Assembly: GCF_019649055.1 (NCBI RefSeq)
Contig: NW_026570292.1
Location: 248,001 to 312,000 of the forward strand
Reading direction: 5' to 3'
DNA from: Paramacrobiotus metropolitanus
Taxonomy: Eukaryota; Tardigrada; Eutardigrada; Parachela; Macrobiotidae
Length of the DNA: 64,000 nucleotides
The notes under the pieces were generated by a model. It was given only the letters and a program-made list of their open reading frames with translations, made no database searches and was not told the origin of the DNA. The translations under genes and the position numbers were made by a program. Of this stretch, positions 1 to 11,199 are shown piece after piece; the first letter of the stretch is position 1, and each line of letters begins with the position of its first letter.

Positions 1-551
1 TCACGTGCTCTGCATTTCGAGTGCGGAACTGCTACACTTTACGCGTGGATTGTTGATTGGCGTAGGTCTTTATTGCCAGTTTCCAAAATACAATTAGTCA
101 AAATTTATACGTATTTTTGAAATTTATTTTCTATGGCGTAGACATGCACGTTTTTCGTATCCGCCGGCATTATTGCACAAGAGATCGTCAGCCGCAGCGA
201 AGAGAGTCTACTGCTTTCCCACCTGTGCGGAAATCATTCAAGCAAATAACATCGATTGATAGCAGTACCGCTTGTAGCAATGTTGACAGTTATGTTGTTG
301 TAACTGCGTGTTGCGTCTGTAATCTGAATGCGAGTTGTTGTTGGTTGAACTTTCTTCTACGGAGCATTAACGCTCTCTTACCAGCCATTTGGAAATCTCG
401 TTTGCAGCTATGCATGTTTATGAGAAGAGTAACACTTTTAACTGGCATTAAGATGTGCATCACCAGAAACTGCATTCATGATCCCAGAGTATTTTTGACT
501 GAAACCTCATTATTTTTATCTCCAATAAAGGTTGCAGGTAACTAAGCGGTT
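1..551. other. Intergenic, nothing recognised
   Basis: No exon with recognisable protein similarity was seen. A 142-codon forward open frame (117-545) has no domain, signal peptide or family motif and is probably chance. Confidence 0.4.
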
Positions 552-1541
552 CTAGTGCACAGACATTCTACATCCAAATGGCCGTAATTCTTTGAGTGCT
601 ATTGCAAACAGCACCGGATCGAAAACTGACTGCAACGCAAAAAGCACATAGCAAATCTGGAAAACACTAGCATTGTCCACATTGATGAAAAGCTTAATCG
701 TGAAATAAACACGTCCTGGTGTCCAAGTTGCCAGTAAAGAAACGGTCATGAGAACATATAAAACTGTGCCTCTGGTCCAGATCTTTGATAATCTTTCGCT
801 TCTCTTTCCTTTCCTTGATTCAGTAACGGAATTATCGGAATTTTCAATACCAATCTGATTCCGCGTAATATGCTGTGTGATACCGCCACCCACAACTCCC
901 ACGCGTTTTCTTAGTAGCTGCTTTCCCAAGATATACGGAAACGTGAGAATTACAGCCACCAACGGCAAAATGTATCCCAGAAAATGTTTGGCCAATGCCC
1001 ATTTTGGCTGAGCGGACGTGTTAATTGAGCAACCAAATTTATCCAAAGGTCGTCTGTAATACAGCGCATCTGAGACAATTCCCGGTACAACAATCACGTG
1101 CACCCAAACCCATACAAAAATACAGAGCTGAATGGCAGTCCGAAGTGTATGATGGTGCTTATAATGCAAATGATATGTTAGCGCCCAGACGCGGTTCACC
1201 GATATGAGGACATGGGATGCCATGATTACGCCGATGAGCACATTGTTGGCGAATAAGTATACAGTGCACGCCGTCCATCCCATCCACCAGCGGGAGAATA
1301 AGGCGCTGGAAATTTCCAGCGGGACTTGTAGAGTGATTTGTAGAATGTTCGTAACCAGGAGATTAATCAGGTACACGTTGAAGGGAGTGCGCAGTGTGGG
1401 GGTACAGAGCATTCGCAGTAATACGGGTATGTTGGTTATGAGTGCCGCACAACTGATGATCAGTGCACTGGTAGGAATAAAAGTCCATCTGGCAACGTTT
1501 ACCGATGAACTGATGTTATATCCGCTACTAGAATTATTCAT
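552..1541 (-). CDS. Rhodopsin-like GPCR, paralogue 1
   Basis: Single-exon seven-transmembrane receptor of 329 residues at the plasma membrane; ligand unknown. The ATG at 1541 is chosen because it gives an N-terminus with glycosylation sites (NNSS, NIS) just before TM1 (about 19-43). Visible class A features are a TM3 cysteine in the motif WWMGWTAC (C92), a partner cysteine in the second extracellular loop (FGCSIN), and TM6/TM7 motifs. Key class A motifs are altered: DRY is NRVW (116-119), the TM6 CWxP is TWTPG, and NPxxY is DPVLF. The third intracellular loop is long and basic. It is closely related to the genes at 5862-7318 and 8782-9756, and more distantly to the one at 20082. GPCR is sure from topology; subfamily is not. 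Confidence 0.9.
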   Translation of the reverse strand: MNNSSSGYNISSSVNVARWTFIPTSALIISCAALITNIPVLLRMLCTPTLRTPFNVYLINLLVTNILQITLQVPLEISSALFSRWWMGWTACTVYLFANNVLIGVIMASHVLISVNRVWALTYHLHYKHHHTLRTAIQLCIFVWVWVHVIVVPGIVSDALYYRRPLDKFGCSINTSAQPKWALAKHFLGYILPLVAVILTFPYILGKQLLRKRVGVVGGGITQHITRNQIGIENSDNSVTESRKGKRSERLSKIWTRGTVLYVLMTVSLLATWTPGRVYFTIKLFINVDNASVFQICYVLFALQSVFDPVLFAIALKELRPFGCRMSVH

Positions 1542-3614
1542 ACTTTTGCAACAATCGATCAAAATTCCTCTTGCAGTAATAGTTTCCCCAAACTAACCTC
1601 CAGTTCAGCCAGTGAGTGTGGAAAGCAGGTAAATGAACTTAAACAAGATGTATGGTTAAAATCCAAGGATACTCTGGAAAATACACTGGAAAACTGTTCT
1701 TTTAAAAACTAAAACCATTATGGGGAAAGTTTCTGGTTCATACCATAATAATCCATCTGAAAATTATTATAAGCTTTTTCGTTGAACACCAGATCTGGTG
1801 AATCAGAATGGCGGAATTGTTACACCGCAAGAAAAAGGAAACTTCGGGAAAATACGCAGAGGCTACGTACTCTGTACATGTCGAACAGCATACAGAAAGC
1901 AACTGAGACCTGATACTACGCATCTTTGCTCGCACAAAGGAACATTCAACACAAGACGCAGAGATTGTGTATGGTCTCTGGAAGATGCTGAATCAACCGG
2001 GGAAATTACTAAAGATTCATCCAGCTGTAAAGCGGTAAGGATAAGCAGGGATTACATGGTAGCGTAGGCGACTAATGAATCACGTCAAAGGTCGTGTGAC
2101 AATGAACCAGCTGTGGTCGCTGTGAAATAAAGAAAAGCATGGCACTAACGGTCTATACTGCTCTCTGCATTCGTCACTCGTTAGTGACCATTTTACAAGA
2201 GGTTCGCATTCATCTAACGGCGTCCCAAAGCTCTGTTCTAACTGTGAATGTATTATGTGGCTAAATGAGCCCGCCGTGTCAGAACGGCCCACCTGGGATA
2301 CAGAGCTAACTGTACAGAATTTGTACTACAGATAATAACAAAAGTTTGTTTCTGGTTGAATACATATCCTACTCAGACAGACTGGCTAGACTTACTGGTT
2401 TGTTCCTATATTTAACATTAATGTCGTCAGTACCAGATTGGTACTATGCATACTTCTAAGTATATATTATTACGTGCAAATTTTTTATAAGGGATAATTT
2501 TTTCCATCCATGGATTTGTCGATCTTATCGTTTGCGAGTCTTATGACTTCAGCAAATAGGTACTGGAGATATCTGATAAATAATCTCTAGATCAATATAC
2601 TCGTATATGCATGGCAGTAACTGCCTTACCTAGCAGACAGAAATAAGTAACACGGTTTACGGTAAATTTTTGTACACTAAGCGGCAATGAAAACGGCGGG
2701 AAGAGTACTATAGCACAGTAAGTACTGTATTTGAGTAGAAGCTTACATAAATAGCGGCATCCGCAAAAATATAAATGAATGCATAAGTGTTTACTCAAGT
2801 GTTTACCGGCCGACGAACTATGACCTTGATAACATCATCCCGAGTGCCACCCCTTTCCTGTAACATCTACGTGCACGAGCCGTACACTCATAGTTGTAGC
2901 GCTTTGCGTTTCACATAAGTACCAGGAATGTGAACACTACATACCAACATTGATACGACATCGGACATTTTATTGCCAAGTTACAACGTGTTTAGCTAAC
3001 ATAGCTGCAACCAAAATTGACGATTCTCGCCAGGATGGTACCCTGTGGCGGTTGGCAGCCGTGCGCCTACGGTGCGCCGGGAAGTCATCGTAGGCCCATA
3101 ACAACAAGTGCTTATCCCGGCACTTTTTAAACAGTGCGCGTTCGCAAACTATGTTGTTATTAAATTGGGCAGATACATGAAAATTTACAGAAAACCATTC
3201 TCTGCAAACAAGGAAAAAATGTGTGATAAAAATGGTTACGGTATTCTTAAATTTAGCGCAGGTGCTATGGCCACGATATTGCATTACCGCCTCGAAAATT
3301 TTAGCACACGAACAGAAACAGAGCGAATGCATAATTCTCCTGTTGGCGCACTCCAAAATCCCTGTTTGTTAGTGACGTCAAAATGACACACTGCCAGTCT
3401 GCAGTCTCGGCGAGAATCACGAATATTACGGTTTTTCGCTGTTTGGCAACAGCATGATGGCGATGCACTGGAATTGCGGTGTTTAATTATTCGGGCCGAT
3501 ATATAACCATTCAGGCTTATTTTGGTACTACGTAGTAGAATAATTAACGTTTCATCGCGAAGTACATCGTTTTTATTTTTAGAGTAAAGAGTAACTAATT
3601 TTTGTTTTAAAAAA
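1542..3614. other. Intergenic, nothing recognised
   Basis: About 2 kb between a reverse-strand GPCR start and the RNase T2 start. It presumably holds both promoters. Several open frames (for example 2970-3356 reverse) show no domain or signal peptide and look like chance. No repeat was noticed. Confidence 0.4.
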
Positions 3615-4664
3615 ATGCAGCACGTAAGTTTTCTCGTGTGCGGCATTGCTTTCACGAGTATCATCCAATGGACCATTCTGGAAGCGGTGTTATTTCCACA
3701 TCCTCCGCCAAAACATCATAAAAATTCGAAACTGCTTGCAGACGATGCATTTGACTTCCTGCTCTTTGTACAACGCTGGCCAGCATCAGTCTGTGTAAAT
3801 GGGCATTTCACCAGTGGAGTATGTGCGTTCCTCCTGGGTTATCTGCAACTGTAAGACAACGTTTTTTATCTTGGTTGTTAAACTTAAAGGATTCTGATTA
3901 TTAAGAGAGCTATAACTCATACTTACTCATACAATCGATTTAACTCATACTCATTGTTAGTTGAATTCCAGTTGGGTTCTGCTGTTGGTTGTTTTTGGAA
4001 ATGCGGTACTACAAAACAAAACTGTTCTCGAGTTGTGCATTTTTAAGCCATTGTTGTGGGTTAGGATTGGATAATACATGGCCTATGGCCGTCCAAATTC
4101 AATTCCAGCGGTCTAGAGCACTGCCGTACCATCCCCTTTAACCCTGATCCCTTGCAACCGCTCCTCAACGACCTCAACGCCTTTTGGCCTAGTCTGACCG
4201 CTACGAAACGACCGGACAAATTTTGGGGTCACGAATGGAAGATGCACGGCACCTGCGCCCAGAGCCTAGCTTCTTTGACTGGCGAACTGAACTACTTCCA
4301 CCGCTCCCTGGAGTTGCGGGCGCAGTATAATCTGTACAACGTTCTCCAGGGGCAGAGTATCGTGCCAAGTTCCAATAGGACCTATACCCATGACGATGTG
4401 GCCGGAGCCTTACAGCGACAGTACAATAAGCGGATTGGTGTTTATTGCTCGTATAGTAACGTTACAAGCCAGCACTACTTTGCGGAAGTAAGAGTTTGTC
4501 TGCAGAAAGATTTATCCTTGATGGACTGCCCGGATTACGTCACGCATACCGAAGAAGCATCATCGTGTCCGAAAAGGAAGCCGGTGCTGTACCCTGTCTT
4601 CTCTCCCAGTTCGTTTTTCGAAATACCTGTGCACCAAAAAGGACGTAGCAACAAAAAAGGATAG
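3615..4664 (+). CDS. Secreted RNase T2
   Basis: Acid endoribonuclease of the T2 family, which cleaves single-stranded RNA via 2',3'-cyclic phosphates, usually in lysosomes or outside the cell. Two exons are inferred: 3615-3818 and 4065-4664, phase 0, with donor GGA/GTATGT and acceptor TTAG/GATTGG; 267 residues. A hydrophobic signal sequence (about 1-25) precedes the family start motif (FDFLLFVQRWPASVC). The first residues of exon 2 give catalytic site CAS I (WIIHGLWP), and CAS II (HEWKMHGTC) follows about 55 residues later. Both active-site histidines and the CAS II glutamate and lysine are present, so it should be active. Spacing between the motifs is as usual for the family. The reading frame is closed just upstream of WIIHGLWP, so the intron is required. 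Confidence 0.92.
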
Positions 4665-4793
4665 AACTTTCCCCGATAACGCTCGGTGTCAGGATTGTGT
4701 TCCAATGTGTACAATACATTCTGTAAAGTACTCGTACTTTGTGCGTATGTTGATTATCAGGACGGTGGAAGACGGCTTTGGCATAATCTTCCA

Positions 4794-4799
4794 AATAAA
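4794..4799 (+). promoter_or_regulatory. Polyadenylation signal of RNase T2 gene
   Basis: AATAAA lies 130 bp after the RNase T2 stop codon, just before the foldback element. Position and hexamer fit; cleavage itself is not shown. Confidence 0.55.
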
Positions 4800-4844
4800 A
4801 ATTCACAAAGTGTTGTACTTATTGTTAATGATTAACCAATTTAC

Positions 4845-5580
4845 TTACAGTACGAGGAGGGGGTAAATGAGCTCGATGTACCCGAGCAAGGGGTAACAGA
4901 GCTCGTTATCCGTAACCGTGCCTGTGCAATACGGCCAGCCACCAAGAGACGGCAACCTGTTCTATAACGCAAAATAACTGAAACAGCCGCTGAGACCGAT
5001 AGCTGCTTTTTTCTCCATAGACTCGTATGCTAAACAAAATCACTTGTTTCTTACACATTTCGAAAGAAAACCACTCAGCCTACATTTCAAAAGAATAAGA
5101 AAAAAATTGCAAGATTTTTGATACCAAGAAAGTTATTATTAAGGATGAAAGAGAAAAGTTATCGCCATTTATGTTTCTCATAGACTTAGCATGAGATCTC
5201 GATCCACGGTCGGGTCCACGCACAAACTCTATGCTTTGTCTACGAGAAACATGAATGGCGATAACTTTTCTCTGTCATCCTTAATAAGAACTTTCTTGGT
5301 ATGAAAAATCTTGCAATTTTTTTCTTATTCGTTTGAAATGTAGGTTGAGTGGTTTTCTTTCGAAATGTGTAAGAAACAAGTGATTTTGTTTAGCATATGA
5401 GTCTATGGAGAAAAACGCAGCTATCGGTCTCAACGGCTGTTTCAGTTATTTTGCGTTATAGAATAAGTTGCCGTCTCTTGTGGTGGCTGGCCGTATTGCA
5501 CAGGCACGGTTACGGATAACGAGCTCTGTTACCCCTTGCTCGGGTACATCGAGCTCATTTATCCCCTCCTCGTACGGTAA
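4845..5580. mobile_element. Foldback element with about 350-bp inverted arms
   Basis: The left arm (about 4845-5195) and right arm (about 5227-5580) are near-perfect reverse complements around a loop of about 31 bp. The outer ends read TTACaGTACGAGGAGGGG and its complement with one mismatch. The arms contain repeated GAGCTCG-type words and polypurine/polypyrimidine runs. No open frame runs through it and no clear target-site duplication was found. Such structure fits a foldback transposon or MITE, or a locus whose transcript makes a long hairpin RNA. It lies between RNase T2 and a GPCR 3' end. Confidence 0.85.
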
Positions 5581-5861
5581 CTGAATTCTGCTTGGCTATA
5601 TTTACTGTAAATCTACAATAATTTCGTATACTATAACAGCCTTGTATTAAAACCGGCCTCCACATCTACCCAGTATCCACAACGAAGTTATGCTCAGTCT
5701 ACCATCATGTCCAACTTTGTTTAAACGGTTGCCAGGTTCTGTGTGACGTGGACCTGAGTTCTGCATACTCGTGCTTTTTAGCGATGTTGCACAGCAAAGG
5801 TACGTACAGATATAATGAATTCTTCGTGCCTTAAGCAAAAGCAGAAACATGGAAAGGTCAT

Positions 5862-7318
5862 TCAGGCAGTCTGTTTCACAGAGCACGTTTGGTTGGTAAA
5901 TGAAAGCCGCAGATCTTTTATGGCGAATGCGAACAGTAACGGATCAATAGCCGCTTGACATGCAAAAAGTGCAAAGCAAATCTGAAAAGCTGCAGTACTG
6001 TCAATGGCAGTAAACAATTTTAATGAGAAGTACACCCTGCCGGGAATCCACGTGATAAAGATCGACGCCGTCAATAAAGTGAGTACCAGCATTCCTTGAG
6101 ACCGTTTCTTGGCAAATCCTGACTCGTCAACAATATCCATAATTTCATTATTGGCTTCCGGTGAGCTTAGCTCAAGTTTCGCCGTTTTGTCATCTACCCA
6201 AAAGGCAAACGATAAGTCGGTCATATGTACAACTGGATCAAACATCTTCAACAATCTTGTTTTCTTTGTTTGTGAAGCTTTAACACTTGGTGCGATACGG
6301 TTTGTTTTAGTTTTTAAAATTTGCTGGCGATAAAGTCATTTGCAGCAGCCGGAAAGAGTTGTTCGTTTCCTGTTGCAGTGCTTATCACGACTTATAATAG
6401 TAACAAAGCAACGAGCGTTTGGATATACGAGTATTTGTTCTGTTGCGTCCCTGGCTGAGAAAATTTTGCATGTACGAGCGGAAACTTAATCTGAAATATG
6501 AATAGCCCGTACTTCCAGTTGTACGGTTTTTTTCCAGTTTGAGTCATTTTTTATAGATTGTGTACGCTTTTCTGTACAGTTATTTGTCATACAAGCACAA
6601 GCTGTGCACGGACTTTTGAAGAAGCAGTTCACTTACCTTGATCAGTTCCCTGCGCTGCCACACGCACGCCCACCACTCCGCGCCTTCGGCGTGCCCGTTT
6701 TATGGTTACATAAGGAAAGGAAAGGAGAATCAACAGTGTGGGCGCAACATACACCACCCAGTGCACAGTCATCGACCACACCGGTTGAGCTGCTTTGTTC
6801 AACTCACATCCGACCTTTTCAATGGGACGCCGATAAAACAAAGCATCGCTGATTATTCCCGGTAGCAGAAGTATGTGATTCCAGATCCAGGAAGCCACAC
6901 AGATACTAATCGCTACAGATTTTGAGTGGTGGTGGCGATAGTGGACGGGAAAGGTCACCGCCCATACTCTGTTAATTGCGATTAGCAGGTGCGAGAGCAT
7001 GATGACCCCGGCCAGCACATAATACGCGTAAATGTACAGATTGCAAGCTGTTCGACCCATCCACCAACGGGAATATATGGATTCAAGAATCGCCAAGGGA
7101 TTCTGCAAGAACACTTGAAGGATATTGGCCAGGAGTAAATTTATCAAGTAGATATTAAACGGCGTTCTAAGACGCGGCCTGCACAGTATCTGCAACGTTA
7201 CGGGAACGTTGGTGATGAATACAGAGATCATGCTTGCCAGGGTGAATACAGACACAAAAGTCCATTTGCCCGAAACATTACCAGCCACCGATGTGGTTGT
7301 GTTGTTTGTGCTAGCCAT
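5862..7318 (-). CDS. Rhodopsin-like GPCR, paralogue 2 (two exons)
   Basis: Seven-transmembrane receptor of about 365 residues. Exon 1 is 7318-6637 (ATG at 7318, N-terminus with NNT and NVS glycosylation sites), ending CAAG/GTAAGT in the third intracellular loop. Exon 2 is inferred as 6277-5862, phase-compatible after the acceptor TTAAAG/CT. That acceptor lacks a good pyrimidine tract and is the weakest part of the model. Like its neighbours it has WWMGRTAC at TM3, NRVW in place of DRY, TWIPG in TM6 and DPLLF in place of NPxxY. The intron is absent from the other three paralogues. Confidence 0.85.
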
Positions 7319-8781
7319 GGAATTGCTTAGAGAGAGAAAACTCGAAGTTTTGTAGAGCAATGACGCTAACAAAATAACATCATTATTATCCTTAAATCTG
7401 CCAGCGAGCGATGCAAATGTTGCGATATCTGAATAACATACGTAATATATTTAATTATACAGTAGAACATACCGGAAACAAACCAACTACTCGAAGATCA
7501 GAGGAAGACTCCAAAGCCTCTGCTTCCTGGGATGCTAAATCAGACGCTCCTCCTGGATAAGCACATTCACGGAAAAAGGATCTCGTGTCATGAGTCATGA
7601 CACTCCTTGTTTGTTGTCCATATTGCTACCTAACCGATGCTTCCGGTTTGATTAAATTAAGGAAGCCAAGCAGCGAACAGTGTTTCGGATAATTTTCTTT
7701 ACCTCAATTACGACTCTATTTTAGTGTCCACCGTATCTACTATCTACTAATGAACTTGTGTCTAATGTCTGTATTGTACTGTAGCGAAGGTATCAAGTTA
7801 GATCACAGAGTGTGTTTACCGGAAAAATGCGCACTGTATATACCCACGCTTCACGGGCAAAATTCACGATATTTTACCAGCAAATCAAAATCGGAGTTGT
7901 TTGAGCTGCTGAACAACGTTCTTGTTTTAACAATTCATTTAACTAATTAATACATAATACTTAAAAATGAAAAATCAGCTAATATTTGTATTACAGCAGG
8001 CTGGAAAGTAATGCATACAAATCAGAGCTCTGATTATCATGTTGGTTCGTTGTGGTTTTGGGGGGGTGCCCCTGCACGGGGTGCAGTTTTGTCCAGATTG
8101 GGATTGACGGTGAATGAGTTTGCAGGATGGGCGCAGAAAGGCGATGATTTTCAGAGCTCTGGTGATAAGGAAATCTGGGTGAATAAGTAGTTAAATTTAC
8201 GTGGAGATTTGCTATCTGAAATAAGAAAATGGGATTTGGGTCGTGAATTTTGCCCGTGCAGCATGGCTATATCCAGGGCGAATTTTTCCGGTAAACACAC
8301 CCTGTGGTCTTACTTGATACCGCCGCTACAGTACTGCTTTCGGTGGAAACTGCATGGTTTATTTTCTAGAATCAAAACAAAATCTGCTTGCTTACATTTT
8401 CTGGTTCCGAAGATGCTATCAACAACCACCGCTTCTTTCGACAAAAGAGAATTATGCTAATGCTAATATTTGCAGAATGGCATGCTGATATCAACAATAC
8501 CAGGCCCCAGCTGGCTGGTATTGTTGGGTAAGAGCGTATTGAAATATCATTTCGTTGCGAATATCCTGAGACCACAAACGGAAAATTAAGTAATTAAAAC
8601 TTCGAAGCAAAATACATAAATTTACTAAAACTGTAGAGTAAACCGGAACGTCATCTTGTTGTGGGTGGAAACCGAAAACAGTACGTAACTGTATCACCAT
8701 ATGGGACGCTGTGAACTGCTAAGTGGCTTCGTTATTCCACTTATCGTAATGACATTAGAATGATATAAGCCATCATTTCCG
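7319..8781. other. Intergenic with an inverted repeat
   Basis: Between two GPCR genes. Apart from the inverted arms at 7776-8335 nothing was recognised. Confidence 0.4.
7776..8335. repeat. Inverted repeat, arms about 95 bp
   Basis: Left arm 7776-7869 and right arm 8241-8335 are imperfect reverse complements (outer ends GTACTGTAGCG and its complement; inner part shares TTTACCGGAAAAATG and CACGGGCAAAATTCACGA-type words). The 370-bp spacer holds no gene. This may be a diverged MITE. No target duplication was seen. Confidence 0.6.
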
Positions 8782-9756
8782 CTAACTGGGCGTGAGCATT
8801 CCCCGAAGGTCTTTTAACGCAACAATAAACAGCAGAGGATCCAGCGCTGACTGGCATGCGAACAGTACGTAACAGATCTGGAATGCCAGGTTGTTGTCGA
8901 TGCTCGTATACAACTTGATGGTAAAATAAACCCTTCCCGGTGTCCATGTAAAAAAAATCGAAGCCGTCAATAGCGCAAATATCAGCATTCCTTTGGACCG
9001 TTTCTGTTCCTTGTTTTCGGTGGAAGCTGCATTGACACTGTCCGCGTGATGCATATTGCGGTTCTCCGTCGCAGTTCGCGATGGCCTCTTCTCGTTCCCC
9101 CCAGCATCAGTCGGTAGTAATCGAGAGTGGACTAACCGTTTATGTCGCATTTGCTTGATAATTACATAAGGGAACGATGCCAGAATAAACGGGGTGGGTA
9201 AAACATACAGAACCCAGTGCATCGTCATCGCCCACACCGCTTGGGCTGCATTATTAACCTGACAGCCAAAAGATTCCACCGGTTTGCGGTAATACAGAGC
9301 ATCCGTAATAATCCCGGGCAGGATCAGTAAATGAATCCACATCCATGAAACCAGGCAAATGCCCAACGCGACGCATTTTGTATGCTTGTGGCGGTAATGA
9401 ACGGGAAAGGTCACAGCCCAGATACGATTGACGGCGATTAGGACGTGCGTGAGCATGATGACACCCCCCAGTACATAGTTGGCATAAATATATAAATTAC
9501 AGACTTTCCATCCCATCCACCAACCGGAATACAGTGCTTCCAGAATATCCAGGGGATTCTGAAAAACGACTAGAAGGAGATTAGCGATGAGCAGGTTGAC
9601 TAGGTAAATATTGAATGCTGTTCGGAGATGAGGTCGGAGCAGCAGTTGTATGAGCACCGGCGTGTTGGTCAGCAGGACCGCGATTAAGATGGTCGTGGCG
9701 AATATTGGGACGAATGTCCACTGTGCTGCTACCGGAATCTTGGTATCGTTAACCAT
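8782..9756 (-). CDS. Rhodopsin-like GPCR, paralogue 3
   Basis: Single-exon seven-transmembrane receptor, 324 residues, starting at the ATG at 9756 just before TM1. It has the TM3 cysteine in WWMGWKVC, NRIW in place of DRY, TWTPG in TM6 and DPLLF in TM7. The extracellular loop 2 cysteine (FGCQVN) and a long polar third intracellular loop are present. It is most similar to the gene at 5862-7318. No frameshift or stop is present, so it looks intact. The ligand class cannot be told from sequence alone. Confidence 0.9.
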   Translation of the reverse strand: MVNDTKIPVAAQWTFVPIFATTILIAVLLTNTPVLIQLLLRPHLRTAFNIYLVNLLIANLLLVVFQNPLDILEALYSGWWMGWKVCNLYIYANYVLGGVIMLTHVLIAVNRIWAVTFPVHYRHKHTKCVALGICLVSWMWIHLLILPGIITDALYYRKPVESFGCQVNNAAQAVWAMTMHWVLYVLPTPFILASFPYVIIKQMRHKRLVHSRLLPTDAGGNEKRPSRTATENRNMHHADSVNAASTENKEQKRSKGMLIFALLTASIFFTWTPGRVYFTIKLYTSIDNNLAFQICYVLFACQSALDPLLFIVALKDLRGMLTPS

Positions 9757-11199
9757 GGTCTGCTTTTTGATTCGTGATCGTCGGATGCCACTGAAAAAGA
9801 CAGATGTGAAAAGGGGAAGTTTCTGAGAAGGAAAGCGGACACCAAAATCGGTTTAGCTCCAGACTGTTTCTGTGCACTGTTGATACCGGTACGGCGGTAC
9901 CGCTTAGTTGCATGATTACTCCCCCTCTTTCACATTTACAAAGGCCACCACCATATGCTAATTAAAAATTCTCCTCGAAGGAACTTGTGGGTTATATACA
10001 ATGCAGTGTTATGATCACCGAATAATAAAACTGCAGGGCTGTAAACGATGCCACTAACGGGCACTTAACCGATCATCCGAACCTTCCATGCACAGTGTAC
10101 CATCACAATGTCCCCATTTTAATGGTAAAATCGTAGGTGTAAGTTTACTCAGCAGTTGATTTATATTCGTATCCGTATTCCGCATCTTCCAATGCACTTT
10201 GCACTACATGCAGTTATACATTATTACAACATTATTATACATTATTATTATACATTATTACAAGTAAATATCCGTGCAGCAGCTAAAAACAATGTCGAAT
10301 TAGCAATAATAATACATCTATTAGGATCCGCAATATCGCTTGTACCAGGAGCGAACGTTGTTCGATTTGGCACAGCGTGGACTATTAGAAATTTATTGTT
10401 GTAATTTTACGATAACTTATTCAGCTGTGTACCGCCTTCGCACTTGATTAATTGTGTTTAGTTTCACCGATTCATAACTGAACAACTCGCCAGACACCCC
10501 CACACGGATCCCTCGCGAATTATGGTAAATGTTGTTAATTTTTGATATGCACCAATTAATCAAGCGGATGCAGAACTTCTAGTGATTATCTGGTTACATC
10601 GTAGAAAGAGAGCAAGTGGGGGCTGGGACCGTGCTCCCATGAAAGTGCATGACATCCGGGATAAAATTTGCGAAGGCGTACGTAGCAGCACTGCCCAGGA
10701 GACATTATATACATTATATACATTATATACTTATATACATATACATTATATACTTCGTTCAGACATTATATACTTCAGACTTCAGACATTATATACTTCA
10801 CTGAAGTACTGAAAATGTATTGCTTGAAAAGTAATATTATTCTCTGAATAATTTCGATATCCGTATTTTGATTCCTAAGAAAAAAAAAACTTAATAAGAG
10901 TAGCATACCGTCAAAATACGGAGCTACAGCCCTACAGGTACATCCATCTTATCCTTGATTCCATCATCTGAACTGCTACTAAAATGCAAGATTCGACCAT
11001 TTTTTAATTATTTCACAAATTATGCATCTCGCATATCTCGGCTGTGTATTGACCATCCAAACATAAAACTTTTTATTAACGATAACAATAATTACGGATT
11101 TCATGCGTTGCTACAGAGTGCCGGTACGGATTGATAAGAAAGCGTTGCTTACAGTTACAGTAGATAATGCTCTATCAAGTCCAACGGATGCGTGCACGT
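9757..11199. other. Intergenic with simple repeats
   Basis: AT-rich, with ACATTATTA-type repeats near 10216-10262 and ATTATATAC repeats near 10703-10800. No coding exon recognised. Confidence 0.5.
10703..10800. repeat. Microsatellite (ACATTATAT)n
   Basis: Consecutive copies of ACATTATAT, then shorter variants separated by TTCGTTCAG and CTTCAG. A related ACATTATTA array lies at 10216-10262. Confidence 0.8.

Noticed and set aside
117-545. 142-codon forward frame at the window start
   Set aside because: No signal peptide, domain or splice context; composition looks random.
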